Part shown: in pieces, positions 5,675 through 13,348 of the stretch
Numbering within the stretch: position 1 is the stretch's first letter
Layout of the letters: each line of letters starts with the position of its first letter
Assembly (NCBI GenBank): GCA_964292295.1
Contig: CAXYVC010000049.1
Coordinates: 1-17,631, forward strand
DNA from: CAXYVC01 sp964292295
Lineage (GTDB): Bacteria; Acidobacteriota; Holophagae; Holophagales; Holophagaceae
DNA: 17,631 bases
Direction of reading: 5' to 3'
Position numbers and translations under genes: made by a program
Notes under the pieces: model-generated
Told to the model about the DNA's origin: nothing
Database searches by the model: none
Seen by the model: the letters and a program-made list of their open reading frames with translations, nothing else

Positions 5675-6682
5675 ATGTCCCAGGGTCTGATCCAAGGTTC
5701 CATGCGGGAGGCCCCGCTTCCGGACATCATCCAGCTGGTGAGCCAGGGCGGGAAGTCCGGCTGCTTCCACGTGGTGGATGATCCCAAGAAGGCCCGGATC
5801 TTCCTGAAGGACGGCAAGATCGTCCACGCCGTCAGCAACGACGCCGAGGGGCTGGACGCGGTCTACGAGGTGGCCCTGTGGCTGGACGGCCGCTACCACT
5901 TCGAGGAGGGCGCGCAGGAGGTTCCCCTGAGCATCACCAAGTCCAACGCCGCGGTGCTCATGGAGATGCACCGGCGCATGGACGAATGGCGGGTCATCAG
6001 CCAGAAGATCAGCTCCCTGGACCTCTACGCCCAGTCCACCCTGCTGCCCGGGGAGACGCCCCACGGCGTGAGTCCCCGGGAGGCCCGGCTGCTCACGCTC
6101 CTCACGGGCTTCTACTCCGTGCAGGAACTGGCCGAGGTGCTGCAGAAGCCCGTGCTGAACGTGGCCAAGGACCTCTACGGCCTGGTGATGGCGGGCCACG
6201 TGCTCATGAAGGGCGTCCGCGGCGGCAAGCGCCCCGAACTGCCCCCGGAGCTGGCACCCGCTGCGGCCCCCGCTCCCGAACCGGTGCCGCCCCCTGCGCC
6301 GGAGCCGGTCTTCGCGGCGCCGCCCGAGCCGGAGCCCCTGCCCGTGGATGTGCCCGTGACGGTGCCGGCCCCGCCGCCTGTGCCCCAGGCTGCGCCGGCC
6401 CCCCATCCCGCAGGTGCGGTGACGGACCCCGTGAAGATCGCCAAGCTGAACGCCTTCGCCCTGCGCATCGCCCAGACGGCAAAGGCCGCGCTGCCCCCCG
6501 AGCACCACGACCTGGTGAACGAACTTTATGCCAAGGCCACGCACCAGGTGAATGCCGGCGACGGTCCCGAGGCGGTCAAGGGGCTGGCCCTCGGCGTGAG
6601 CCGCGGGGTCGTGGACCGGGGCTGCGACGCGGAGCTGGTGAAGCACCTCAACAGCCAGCTGAAGGCGCTCTTCAGCAAGTGA
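5675..6682 (+). CDS. DUF4388 (PATAN-type) protein with Pro-rich linker
   Basis: A 335-residue cytoplasmic protein. The N-terminal region (about 1-100) is a DUF4388 domain: GSMREAPLPDIIQLVSQGGKSGCFHV, then FLKDGKIVHAV and a glycine-aromatic YHFEEG. This is followed by a helical winged-helix-like part (about 125-180; LLTLLTGFYSVQELAEVL). A Pro/Ala/Glu-rich linker (about 187-250) leads to a C-terminal helical domain (about 255-335). DUF4388 proteins occur in signalling and gliding-type systems of deltaproteobacteria and Acidobacteriota, often near two-component proteins; the molecular role is not established. ATG at 5675 has AAGGGAA upstream. The lipoprotein gene begins 12 bases after the stop, suggesting co-transcription. 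Confidence 0.8.
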   Translation: MSQGLIQGSMREAPLPDIIQLVSQGGKSGCFHVVDDPKKARIFLKDGKIVHAVSNDAEGLDAVYEVALWLDGRYHFEEGAQEVPLSITKSNAAVLMEMHRRMDEWRVISQKISSLDLYAQSTLLPGETPHGVSPREARLLTLLTGFYSVQELAEVLQKPVLNVAKDLYGLVMAGHVLMKGVRGGKRPELPPELAPAAAPAPEPVPPPAPEPVFAAPPEPEPLPVDVPVTVPAPPPVPQAAPAPHPAGAVTDPVKIAKLNAFALRIAQTAKAALPPEHHDLVNELYAKATHQVNAGDGPEAVKGLALGVSRGVVDRGCDAELVKHLNSQLKALFSK

Positions 6683-6693
6683 GAAGGAATGCC

Positions 6694-7803
6694 ATGCGAG
6701 GCGGGGCCTGGAATGCATGCTTGGGCGGGGCGCTGCTTGCCATCTCTCTCCTGACGGCCTGCCGGGACGCGGTAGACGGCGGATCCACGAGCGGAACGGC
6801 CCTCTACGTCTTCGACGGGGGCAGCTCCGCCACCAGCCGGGTGCTGGTGTGGAGTGACCTGGATACCCTGGCGGCGGCTCCCGCCACCGCGCCGGACCGG
6901 GAGATCTCCGGGACCCTCCTGGACGACGTGAAAACGCTCGCCTGGGGCGGCATGGCCTTCGACCAGGTCGGGAGCCGCCTCTTCCTGGTCTCCCAGACGG
7001 GCAAGGTGGTGCGCATCGAGCGCGCCCGGACGGCTCAAGGCAGCCTCTCCAGCACTTCCGACATCGCCAGCTTCACCCTGGACAGCTCGGACCGCCTGAG
7101 TGGCGGCGTCTTCTCCCAGGCCAGCGTGGACCCGCAGACGGGCACGCTGTACGTGGCCGAACACAGCACCAGCGCCAGTGCCAGCCAGGTCTGGGTGATC
7201 GCCAACCCCGGCGCCATCGCCAACGGCGGCACGGTCTCGCTGCAGGCCCTCTCCACTTCGGGGGACACCGGCGGCACGGGCGTGGCCGCGGCGGCGGGCA
7301 CGGTCTACGGCTTCTTCGACGGCGGCTCCACGGTGACGGACCCGCTCAATACGCAGCTCAGCGGGCCGCGCCTGCGCAGCGGCGGGGCCTCCGGCTGGAC
7401 CCGGGTGCTCGTGGGCAGCGCCACCCGGCTCGGGGCGGGCAGCGCCGGCAGCCTCGCCTACGACCTCAGCGGGCAGCGCCTCTTCGTGTCGCGCATCGAC
7501 GCCGGCCAGCCCGCGGGCAGCGGACCGGTGCTCATCTTCTCGCCCAGCGACTTCACCTCCGGCTACGACCGGGAGCCCAGCGGGGGAAGCCTGGGGAGCT
7601 GGGCGGGCCAGCCGGGTCTGCGCATCCTGGCCCACGGTGGTACGAAGGACTGGCTCGTGGGAGCCTCGGACGGTGCCCAGAGCGGGGCCGTGCCGTACCG
7701 CTTCTTCCTGTGGAAGGCCCCCGTGGCCGGCGCCTCCCCCGTGACCGTGGACCTCGCCACCACGGCGGTCATCCGGGGCCTGGCGCTGGACGGGAACAAC
7801 TGA
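6694..7803 (+). CDS. Putative lipoprotein, possible beta-propeller
   Basis: A 369-residue protein with a signal peptide and lipobox LLTAC (C23), so it is probably exported and lipidated. The mature part is rich in Ser, Gly and Thr with repeated short beta-type segments (ALYVFDGG, RLFLVSQTGKVVRIERA, GTLYVAEHS, TVYGFFDGGS, RLFVSRIDAG). This spacing suggests a propeller-like fold, but I recognise no family. ATG at 6694 has AAGGA five bases upstream; the long upstream frame overlaps the DUF4388 gene and is rejected. Its TGA stop overlaps the ftsX ATG by one base (TGATG). A partner role for FtsX is possible from the coupling but unproven. Confidence 0.75.
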   Translation: MRGGAWNACLGGALLAISLLTACRDAVDGGSTSGTALYVFDGGSSATSRVLVWSDLDTLAAAPATAPDREISGTLLDDVKTLAWGGMAFDQVGSRLFLVSQTGKVVRIERARTAQGSLSSTSDIASFTLDSSDRLSGGVFSQASVDPQTGTLYVAEHSTSASASQVWVIANPGAIANGGTVSLQALSTSGDTGGTGVAAAAGTVYGFFDGGSTVTDPLNTQLSGPRLRSGGASGWTRVLVGSATRLGAGSAGSLAYDLSGQRLFVSRIDAGQPAGSGPVLIFSPSDFTSGYDREPSGGSLGSWAGQPGLRILAHGGTKDWLVGASDGAQSGAVPYRFFLWKAPVAGASPVTVDLATTAVIRGLALDGNN

Positions 7804-8738
7804 TGCGGATCGGTCTGCGCCTCGTCGGCGTATTGCTGCGGGACGTGGGGCGCGACCTGCTGCGCCACCGCGGCCAGCACCTGCTCGCGGTGCTGACCCT
7901 CGCCAGCGGCCTCGTGCTGGCGGGCGGCGGCCTGCTGGCGGTGGAGACCCTGAACCGCTGGGTGGGCCGCATGGAGGAGATGGCCCGGATCACCCTCTTC
8001 GCCCGGGATGGCGCGGGGCTGGACGAGGCGGAGGCCGCCCTCAAGCGGGACCCGCGCTTCCGGGAGCTGCGCCGCGTCTCCAGCCAGGAGGGCACCCGAC
8101 GCCTCCGGCAGGCCACCCGGGAAGCCGGGATGATGCTGGAGAGCCTGGGGCAGGAGGCCGTCCCCGAATCCCTGGAGCTGACCCTGCGGCCGGACCTTCT
8201 CGCGGCGCGCAAGGCCCTCGAGGTGGGGGCCAGCCTGCAGCAGCTGCCCGGCGTGGGGGACGTCATTGTGGACCAGGAGCGCCTGGAGGCCCTGGTGCGC
8301 ATGGGGACCATGCTCCGCTCCGCCCTGGCGGCGGTGGGCATCCTGCTGCTCCTGGCGGCGGGCTTCTCCACGGGCAACGTGATCCGCATGACGGTGCTCA
8401 GCCGGGAGGAGGAGATCGGCATCATGCGGCTGGTGGGGGCCACCGAGGGCTTCATCCGCACGCCCCTGCTGCTGGAGGGGGCCTTCCTGGGGCTCCTGGC
8501 CAGCGGGACGGCGCTGCTCGTGCTCTTCGGCCTGTGGCTTCCCCTGCACCGCGGCCTGGGTGGCGTCAGTCCCCTGCTGGTCGAGATGGCCCGCCTGGGC
8601 TTCTTCTCCTTCGGAAGCCTGCTGCTGCTCTGCCTCGCCGGCATGGCCACGGGGGCCCTGGGCGCCTTCTGGGGCTTCTGGAGCACCCAGCGGGCCCAGC
8701 GGAAGCTCGAGTCCCTCCAGGAGGCGGAGAGCGCCTAG
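7803..8738 (+). CDS. ftsX: FtsX-like cell division ABC permease
   Basis: A 311-residue membrane protein with FtsX architecture: a short cytoplasmic N terminus, TM1 (about 27-48), a periplasmic domain of about 120 residues (RITLFARDGAGLDEAEAAL..., PESLELTLRP, LQQLPGVGDV), then TM2 (about 172-195), TM3 (about 220-246) and TM4 (about 266-293). The signature EEEIGIMRLVGATEGFIRTPLLLEGAFLG between TM2 and TM3 is typical. FtsX with the ATPase FtsE activates septal peptidoglycan hydrolases. ftsE normally lies directly upstream; here the neighbour is a lipoprotein and no ftsE is present in the window. ATG at 7803 overlaps the previous stop by one base. Its TAG stop shares CTAG with the convergent menA stop. 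Confidence 0.88.
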   Translation: MRIGLRLVGVLLRDVGRDLLRHRGQHLLAVLTLASGLVLAGGGLLAVETLNRWVGRMEEMARITLFARDGAGLDEAEAALKRDPRFRELRRVSSQEGTRRLRQATREAGMMLESLGQEAVPESLELTLRPDLLAARKALEVGASLQQLPGVGDVIVDQERLEALVRMGTMLRSALAAVGILLLLAAGFSTGNVIRMTVLSREEEIGIMRLVGATEGFIRTPLLLEGAFLGLLASGTALLVLFGLWLPLHRGLGGVSPLLVEMARLGFFSFGSLLLLCLAGMATGALGAFWGFWSTQRAQRKLESLQEAESA

Positions 8739-9610
8739 CGCGGCAGGGCCAGCCCGAGGCCCAGCAGCAGGCCGTAGGCCAGCTCCAGGCGCCCCGTGGC
8801 GGCAAGCACCGGCAGCAGCTCCAGGCCCCTGGCCCCCCGGCCCACGGCCCGCAGCGGGCCCCACGCCAAGGGGAGGGCCAGGAGGGCCAGGGCCGTGCGG
8901 GGGGCCTTAGGGAAGAGGGGGACCAGCACCAGCCAGGGGGCGAGCAGGAGGCCGCCGTAGAGGCGGCGGGTGCCGGCCTCCCCCAGGCGCACGGCCAGGG
9001 TGCGCTTGCCGCTGGCGGCGTCCGTGGGGAGGTCCCGCAGGTTGTTGGTCACCAGCACCGCGCAGGCCAGGGCGCCCACGCCACACGCGGCTGCGAGGGA
9101 TGGTCCTGAAACCCGCCCCGCCTGGGTGTAGGTGGTGCCCAGCACCGCCACGAGCCCGAAGAAGAGGAAGACGAAGACCTCGCCCAGGCCCGCGTAGCCG
9201 TAGGGGTGCCGGCCTCCGGTGTAGCCCCAGGCCGCCAGGATGCAGGCCGCCCCCACGCCGATCAGTCCCCAGGCGCCGCAGAGGGCCGCCAGCGCGGTGC
9301 CCGCGGCGGCGGCCACGGCAAAGGCTGCAAGAGCGGCCCGGCGCACCGCCGCCGGGGAGGCCGCGCGGGAAGCCGTGAGGCGAAAGGGGCCTACGCGGTG
9401 GTCGTCCGTGCCCCGGATGCCGTCGGCGTAGTCGTTGGCGTAGTTCACGCCCACCTGGAGGGCCAGGGCCACCGTGAGCGCCAGCGCCGCGCGGCCGACG
9501 TGCGCGCTGCCCAGAGCCGCGGCCGCGCCGGTTCCGGCGGCCACGGGCGCGATCGCTGCGGGCAGGGTGCGTGGCCGCGCGCCGGAGAGCCACTGGGCGG
9601 GCGTGGCCAT
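8735..9610 (-). CDS. menA: MenA-type prenyltransferase (menaquinone synthesis)
   Basis: A UbiA-superfamily integral membrane protein of 291 residues that attaches a polyprenyl chain to 1,4-dihydroxy-2-naphthoate or a related naphthoate. Both Asp-rich motifs are visible: NYANDYADGIRGTDD (N56-D63 core) and NNLRDLPTDAASGKRTLA (from N189), the latter characteristic of MenA rather than UbiA. Many hydrophobic helices follow. Start chosen is ATG at 9610 (MATPAQWLSGARPRTL), which aligns with the family N terminus and has GGGAGGG upstream; ATG at 9640 would lie inside the exonuclease gene. It is 4 bases from that gene's stop, so it is the last gene of the 10698-8735 operon. Substrate (classical or futalosine pathway) cannot be settled here. 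Confidence 0.9.
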   Translation of the reverse strand: MATPAQWLSGARPRTLPAAIAPVAAGTGAAAALGSAHVGRAALALTVALALQVGVNYANDYADGIRGTDDHRVGPFRLTASRAASPAAVRRAALAAFAVAAAAGTALAALCGAWGLIGVGAACILAAWGYTGGRHPYGYAGLGEVFVFLFFGLVAVLGTTYTQAGRVSGPSLAAACGVGALACAVLVTNNLRDLPTDAASGKRTLAVRLGEAGTRRLYGGLLLAPWLVLVPLFPKAPRTALALLALPLAWGPLRAVGRGARGLELLPVLAATGRLELAYGLLLGLGLALPR

Positions 9611-9614
9611 GGGG

Positions 9615-10268
9615 CTACAGGCCCTCCCAGCGCACGGCACCGGCCTGGAGGAAGGCCTCCGCGTCCCAGCCGCGCGCCGCGGCGCGGTCCATCAGGATGC
9701 CGAGCAGCTCCGCCGTGGCCTCCGCGTCGCTGAGGGCCCGGTGGGCCCGGCGGTTCGAGATGTCCAGCAGGGCGCAGAGGCTGGAGAGGCTGCGGCTGCT
9801 CGCCTCGGGCACCAGATGCTTGGCGAGCTTCAGGGTGCAGAGCCGGGCATGGCGTCGCCACAGCCCCTCGGGCAGGTAGGCCTTGAGGAAGGCGCCGTCG
9901 AAGCGGGCGTTGTGGGCGACCCACACGCGCCCCTCCAGTTCCGGCGCCAGGGTCAGGGCCACGCGGTCCCAGGCGGGGGCGCCCTCCAGCAGGGCGGGCG
10001 TGATGCCCGTGAGGCGCTGGATCAGGCCGGGCACGCCCCGCTCCACGGCGCAGAGGCTCTGGAAGCGGCCCTGGACGATGCGGCCCGACAGGCGCACCAC
10101 GCCGATCTCGGTGATCTCCGCGCCGGCGTGGAAACGATCCTGGTGGTTCCAGCCGCCCTTCGGCACGTGCCCGGTCGTCTCCAGGTCCACCACCGCAAAG
10201 GCCAGCGCCTGAAGGGCCGCGGGAGGCTCCTGCAGCAGCGCTTCCGGGGCGGGACCCGTGCCTTCCAC
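9615..10268 (-). CDS. DEDDh 3'-5' exonuclease (DnaQ/PolC-epsilon type)
   Basis: A 217-residue single-domain exonuclease. ExoI motif VVDLETTG supplies D28 and E30, ExoII VAHNARFD supplies D125, and ExoIII HRALSDAEAT supplies H177 and D182: the complete DEDDh set. The segment GRFQSLCAVERGVPGLIQRLTGIT is the typical DnaQ middle region. Such enzymes proofread or trim DNA or RNA 3' ends; without a polymerase or helicase domain the substrate cannot be named. The GTG start at 10268 comes one base after the stop of the zinc-ribbon gene, and menA begins 4 bases after its own stop, so these three are very likely one transcript. Confidence 0.9.
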   Translation of the reverse strand: MEGTGPAPEALLQEPPAALQALAFAVVDLETTGHVPKGGWNHQDRFHAGAEITEIGVVRLSGRIVQGRFQSLCAVERGVPGLIQRLTGITPALLEGAPAWDRVALTLAPELEGRVWVAHNARFDGAFLKAYLPEGLWRRHARLCTLKLAKHLVPEASSRSLSSLCALLDISNRRAHRALSDAEATAELLGILMDRAAARGWDAEAFLQAGAVRWEGL

Positions 10269-10269
10269 G

Positions 10270-10698
10270 TCAGGCGCTGATCAGTGTCTTGAGTCCGTCC
10301 CGGAAGAGCACCTCGACCTTCCGGCTGGCCTTGCGCTGCACGCGGCCCAGGCCGAAGGAGGGGTGATCCATCCACTGGCCCTCCAGCCAGGCCGTGGCGG
10401 GGCTGTAGGGCAGGGCGCGGGCACCGCCCTGCTCCGCGCTCATCAGCTCCTGGAAGCGGCTGGGGCTGGCGGCGGCGGGCCTGGGGGCTGCCGCGGTGGC
10501 CATGCGCCCCGGCCGGGACGCGGGAGCGGAGGCTGCGGCCTTCGGCTTTTCCTGGCGGAATTTGTGGGAGGACCCGCAGACGGCGCACATGAGCTTTTCC
10601 GGAACCCCGTCCGTGATGCTCAGGATGCGGTGGCGCGTCTCGTCCTTGCAGCGCCCGCACCGGGCGTCGAGTTCCTGGCCTGCGTAGTACTTCGACAT
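10270..10698 (-). CDS. Zinc-ribbon protein with C-terminal FGxG-type domain
   Basis: A 142-residue protein. An N-terminal zinc ribbon uses C14-x2-C17 and C38-x2-C41. A Pro/Ala-rich linker spans about 52-78. The C-terminal part (about 100-142) reads HPSFGLGRVQR...KVEVLFRDGLKTLI, resembling the small beta domain at the C terminus of UvrD/PcrA helicases and CarD-like proteins, which contacts RNA polymerase. A nucleic-acid or RNA-polymerase-linked role is therefore possible, but I know no named family. ATG at 10698 is preceded by GGAGG only one base away, unusually close. It heads the exonuclease-menA operon. Confidence 0.72.
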   Translation of the reverse strand: MSKYYAGQELDARCGRCKDETRHRILSITDGVPEKLMCAVCGSSHKFRQEKPKAAASAPASRPGRMATAAAPRPAAASPSRFQELMSAEQGGARALPYSPATAWLEGQWMDHPSFGLGRVQRKASRKVEVLFRDGLKTLISA

Positions 10699-10704
10699 GC
10701 CTCC

Positions 10705-10715
10705 AGTCTAGCAAG
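10705..10715 (-). promoter_or_regulatory. Possible extended -10 for the zinc-ribbon operon
   Basis: On the minus strand TGCTAGACT lies directly before GGAGGCATG. If used as an extended -10, transcription would start at or near the ATG, giving a leaderless or near-leaderless message. This would also explain the tight Shine-Dalgarno spacing. No -35 is evident. Confidence 0.3.
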
Positions 10716-10786
10716 CCGGGGCCGGCCGTGCCCGTGTGGAAGCGCCTTCCGGTGCGCGGATTCCGGTTCCCGGCCCTTCCTGCCGA

Positions 10787-10792
10787 TAGACT
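10787..10792 (+). promoter_or_regulatory. Possible -10 element for the PilZ gene
   Basis: TAGACT lies 19 bases before the PilZ ATG, and a Shine-Dalgarno GGAGG at 10803-10807 follows it. No good -35 is visible. The assignment is weak. Confidence 0.25.
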
Positions 10793-10811
10793 GCATCGTC
10801 GTGGAGGCGCC

Positions 10812-11177
10812 ATGAGCTACCTGGAGCGGAAATACCCCCGTGCTGTGCCGGGGCCCGACTGCCGGCTCCACTTCCAGGCGGGCGACTTCGCCTGCGCGGG
10901 CCTGGCCCTGAGCACGGTGGGCCTGGGCGGCTGCAGCTTCGCCCTGCCCGCACACCTGGCCGATGCCGTGAAGGACGGCCTGTCCCTCGAGGCGATGCGC
11001 CTGGAGCTGCCCGACCGCCTCCTGCACGAGGTCCAGGCGCGCATCGTCTGGGTCGCCGGCCGGAACCCCGTGATGGTGGGGCTGGAGTTCCAGAATCTGC
11101 CCGAGGAGCTGGCCGAGGCCATCGCCTCCCTCGTGGCCACCAAGAGGCCCGGGCCCTCGATCCGGAAGGGCTACTGA
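10812..11177 (+). CDS. Probable PilZ-domain protein
   Basis: A 121-residue single-domain protein beginning MSYLERKYPRA. The order RKYPRAV ... LGGCSFALP ... LELPDRLLHEVQARIVWV ... NPVMVGLEFQNLPEE is the PilZ beta-barrel layout, and PilZ proteins bind cyclic di-GMP. The arginine motif (RxxxR) is only partly kept, and the usual (D/N)xSxxG reads TVGLGG, so c-di-GMP binding may be lost. ATG at 10812 has GGAGG four bases upstream. It appears to be a single-gene unit ending at a strong terminator. Confidence 0.7.
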   Translation: MSYLERKYPRAVPGPDCRLHFQAGDFACAGLALSTVGLGGCSFALPAHLADAVKDGLSLEAMRLELPDRLLHEVQARIVWVAGRNPVMVGLEFQNLPEELAEAIASLVATKRPGPSIRKGY

Positions 11178-11217
11178 ACGGAACGAACGGGGGGAAGGCC
11201 CCCGGTTCGTTCCGTTT
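11177..11217 (+). terminator. Strong intrinsic terminator between convergent genes
   Basis: A 15-bp stem with one bulged G pairs CGGAACGAAC + GGGGG (11179-11193) with CCCCC + G + GTTCGTTCCG (11199-11214) around loop GAAGG. A TTT tail follows, and two more A-T pairs lie at the base. It sits directly after the PilZ stop and 10 bases past the end of the minus-strand metallopeptidase gene, so it likely works in both directions. Confidence 0.85.
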
Positions 11218-11226
11218 CCCCTGCTT

Positions 11227-13326
11227 CTACTTCAGCGCCTTCAGGCCCTCGCGGGTGGCCTCCAGCAGGGCCTCGGGGCCGAGGGGCTTGCCGGTGGCCT
11301 GCTTCATCCAGGCGTCGGGCGTGAGGCGGCCGATGCGGCACATGCGCTCGACTTCGGCGGCCATGTTGCCGTTCTTCTCGATGTGCTGCTCGATCTGCAG
11401 GTTCACGAGGTGGCCCACGAAGTAGTCGGGCAGGTAGAAGAAGCTGTGCACGATGTGGCTGTAGATGGCGAGCAGGGTGCAGTCCTTCTGGCCGAAGACG
11501 GGGGCGTAGTAGCGGTTCCACACGTCCTTGGCGATGGCGAGGGCCGCTTCGCGCGTCTCGGCGGGCGTCGCCTCGGGATGGCGGTACATCCAGTCCCACA
11601 GGCCCATGTCCACCAGGGAGACGCCGGCGATCTCGAAGGTCTGCCAGAACTCGCCCAGGGCGTTCAGCGCCTTGGCCTTGGGGTCGGCCTTCACGGGCAC
11701 GCCCAGCACCTGCAGATCGCGGTTCTGGAAGGTGTAGGCCATGCTCTCGGTGAAGGCGGTGGCGGGCACGCCCTGGAGCAGGGTGTGGTCCACGCGGTTC
11801 AGGCTGAAGGTCTGCTCCACGTTGTGGCCCAGCTCGTGGATGGCGATGTTGAAGCCCTTGTAGTCCATGCCCTCCTTGCCGATGCGCGTCCGCAGGCGGG
11901 CGTTGTCCTTGCGGTGGGCGGCGCCCATGGCGTGGCCGCTGCCCCGGGCCGGATCCACCTCGATGCGGGAGGCCAGCCAGTCGGCGGTCTCGGGCACGAA
12001 GCCGAGGCTCTTCAGGATCACGGGCAGCTCACGCTTGAAGGCCGCGGCGTCGGGGAAGCGCTTGCGGGTGATGGCGTCCAGCTCGGCCTCCGGCAGGCTG
12101 CTGGTGGCGCGCAGGCCGTTGTACCAGATGTCGAAGGGCTCGAGCTTGCGGCCCAGGCGCGTTGAAACTTCCTTCGCCACCTCCTTCACCAGGGGGCTGC
12201 CGCAGACGTCCTCGAGCATCCGCTTGAGGCGGGCTTCGGGGATCTGGCGGTCCTCCTCGTTCTTGCGGGCGGTGTGGGGGGGGGCGAGGGGGCTGTAGGG
12301 GTCGGCCATGCGCGCGGCGCGGAAGTCCTTCAGCAGCACCGCGTAGCGGCGGTCGGCCTCGCGCTCCGGGCTCACCCGGAAGCCGGCGGGCAGGGGCTGG
12401 TCGCTGTCCTTCACGGCGGCGGGCTTCACCTCGTTGGTGAAGGGGTTCCAGTCCGCGTGGGGGCTGTCGAGGACGCAGGCGGGGATGCTCTGGTCCACGA
12501 TGCGCTCCATGGCGCGCAGGATCACCCGCTGGGCGGGCAGGCCCTCCTTGCCGCGGGCATACTGGGCCTTGATCTCGTCCCGCAGGTTCCAGTGGCTGAG
12601 CAGGCGCTTGCCCGCCGGGAACAGGCGCTGGCCCTTGGCGTCCAGCACGTGGTGCATCCAGAGGTTGTAGCCCGCGATGTAGCTCTCGGCCTCGGAGCTG
12701 GCCTCGGCGAAGGCGGCGTTCACGGCGGCGGGGATGCGCTTGGAGAAGGCGTCCACCAGGCGCGCCTCGGCCCAACTGCGGCGGGTCCAGGCGTCGCCCT
12801 CCGCCTGGCGCTGCTCCAGGGTGCTCATGGGGAAGTTCAGCAGCACGACGAAGGCCAGCTTGTTGGCGAAGAGGTCGTCCAGCAGGTGGGCGCCGGGGCT
12901 GTAGGCGCCCATGAGGTCATCGAAGGGATAGAGGGGGCCCAGCTCCAGCTCCGACTGCCAGCGCAGGTCGCGCACCATCTCCTGGAAGTGGCCGTTCAGG
13001 CTTTCCGTCATGCCCTCCATGCGGGCGAAGAGCGCGTCCAGCGCCGGTCCCTCGGGGGCGAAGTGGGTGCGGGCGAAGGCCTCGAAGGCACCGGCGTCGC
13101 CGTCCTCCGCGCGCCACAGGGAGGCGACCTGGGCGAGGCCGCGGGCGATGCGGGCCCGCTGGCCCGCCCCGTCCTTCGCCACCAGCCCCCCCTCCAGGCG
13201 GGGGGAGACGGGCTTCGGCCAGGGAAGGCGGGAGGCCGCCTGGGGCGCCGCGGCGGGCGCCGCGACGGCGCCAGGGGCTGCCGCGCACAGCGCGGCGAGG
13301 ACGAGGGCGAGGGAGCTGGGCGTCAT
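11227..13326 (-). CDS. Secreted zinc metallopeptidase (HELGH, M3-like)
   Basis: A 699-residue protein with an N-terminal signal peptide (hydrophobic to about residue 23, AVA-AP cleavage region). The catalytic motif is H497-E-L-G-H501, and E527 in TAFTESMAY fits the third zinc ligand (HExxH-x25-E). That is the gluzincin arrangement of M3-type oligopeptidases, with a long mostly helical N-terminal region. It probably cleaves peptides in the periplasm or outside the cell. Homology to M3 is inferred from motif spacing; overall it could belong to a less studied related family. ATG at 13326 has GGAG seven bases upstream. It follows the M19 dipeptidase by 22 bases, forming a peptide-degradation pair. 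Confidence 0.82.
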   Translation of the reverse strand: MTPSSLALVLAALCAAAPGAVAAPAAAPQAASRLPWPKPVSPRLEGGLVAKDGAGQRARIARGLAQVASLWRAEDGDAGAFEAFARTHFAPEGPALDALFARMEGMTESLNGHFQEMVRDLRWQSELELGPLYPFDDLMGAYSPGAHLLDDLFANKLAFVVLLNFPMSTLEQRQAEGDAWTRRSWAEARLVDAFSKRIPAAVNAAFAEASSEAESYIAGYNLWMHHVLDAKGQRLFPAGKRLLSHWNLRDEIKAQYARGKEGLPAQRVILRAMERIVDQSIPACVLDSPHADWNPFTNEVKPAAVKDSDQPLPAGFRVSPEREADRRYAVLLKDFRAARMADPYSPLAPPHTARKNEEDRQIPEARLKRMLEDVCGSPLVKEVAKEVSTRLGRKLEPFDIWYNGLRATSSLPEAELDAITRKRFPDAAAFKRELPVILKSLGFVPETADWLASRIEVDPARGSGHAMGAAHRKDNARLRTRIGKEGMDYKGFNIAIHELGHNVEQTFSLNRVDHTLLQGVPATAFTESMAYTFQNRDLQVLGVPVKADPKAKALNALGEFWQTFEIAGVSLVDMGLWDWMYRHPEATPAETREAALAIAKDVWNRYYAPVFGQKDCTLLAIYSHIVHSFFYLPDYFVGHLVNLQIEQHIEKNGNMAAEVERMCRIGRLTPDAWMKQATGKPLGPEALLEATREGLKALK

Positions 13327-13348
13327 GGGGGTCTCCGGAAAGAGCAGT

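Noticed and set aside
7710..7803. Upstream start for ftsX
   Set aside because: It would overlap the lipoprotein gene by about 90 bases. The ATG at 7803 gives the normal FtsX N terminus.
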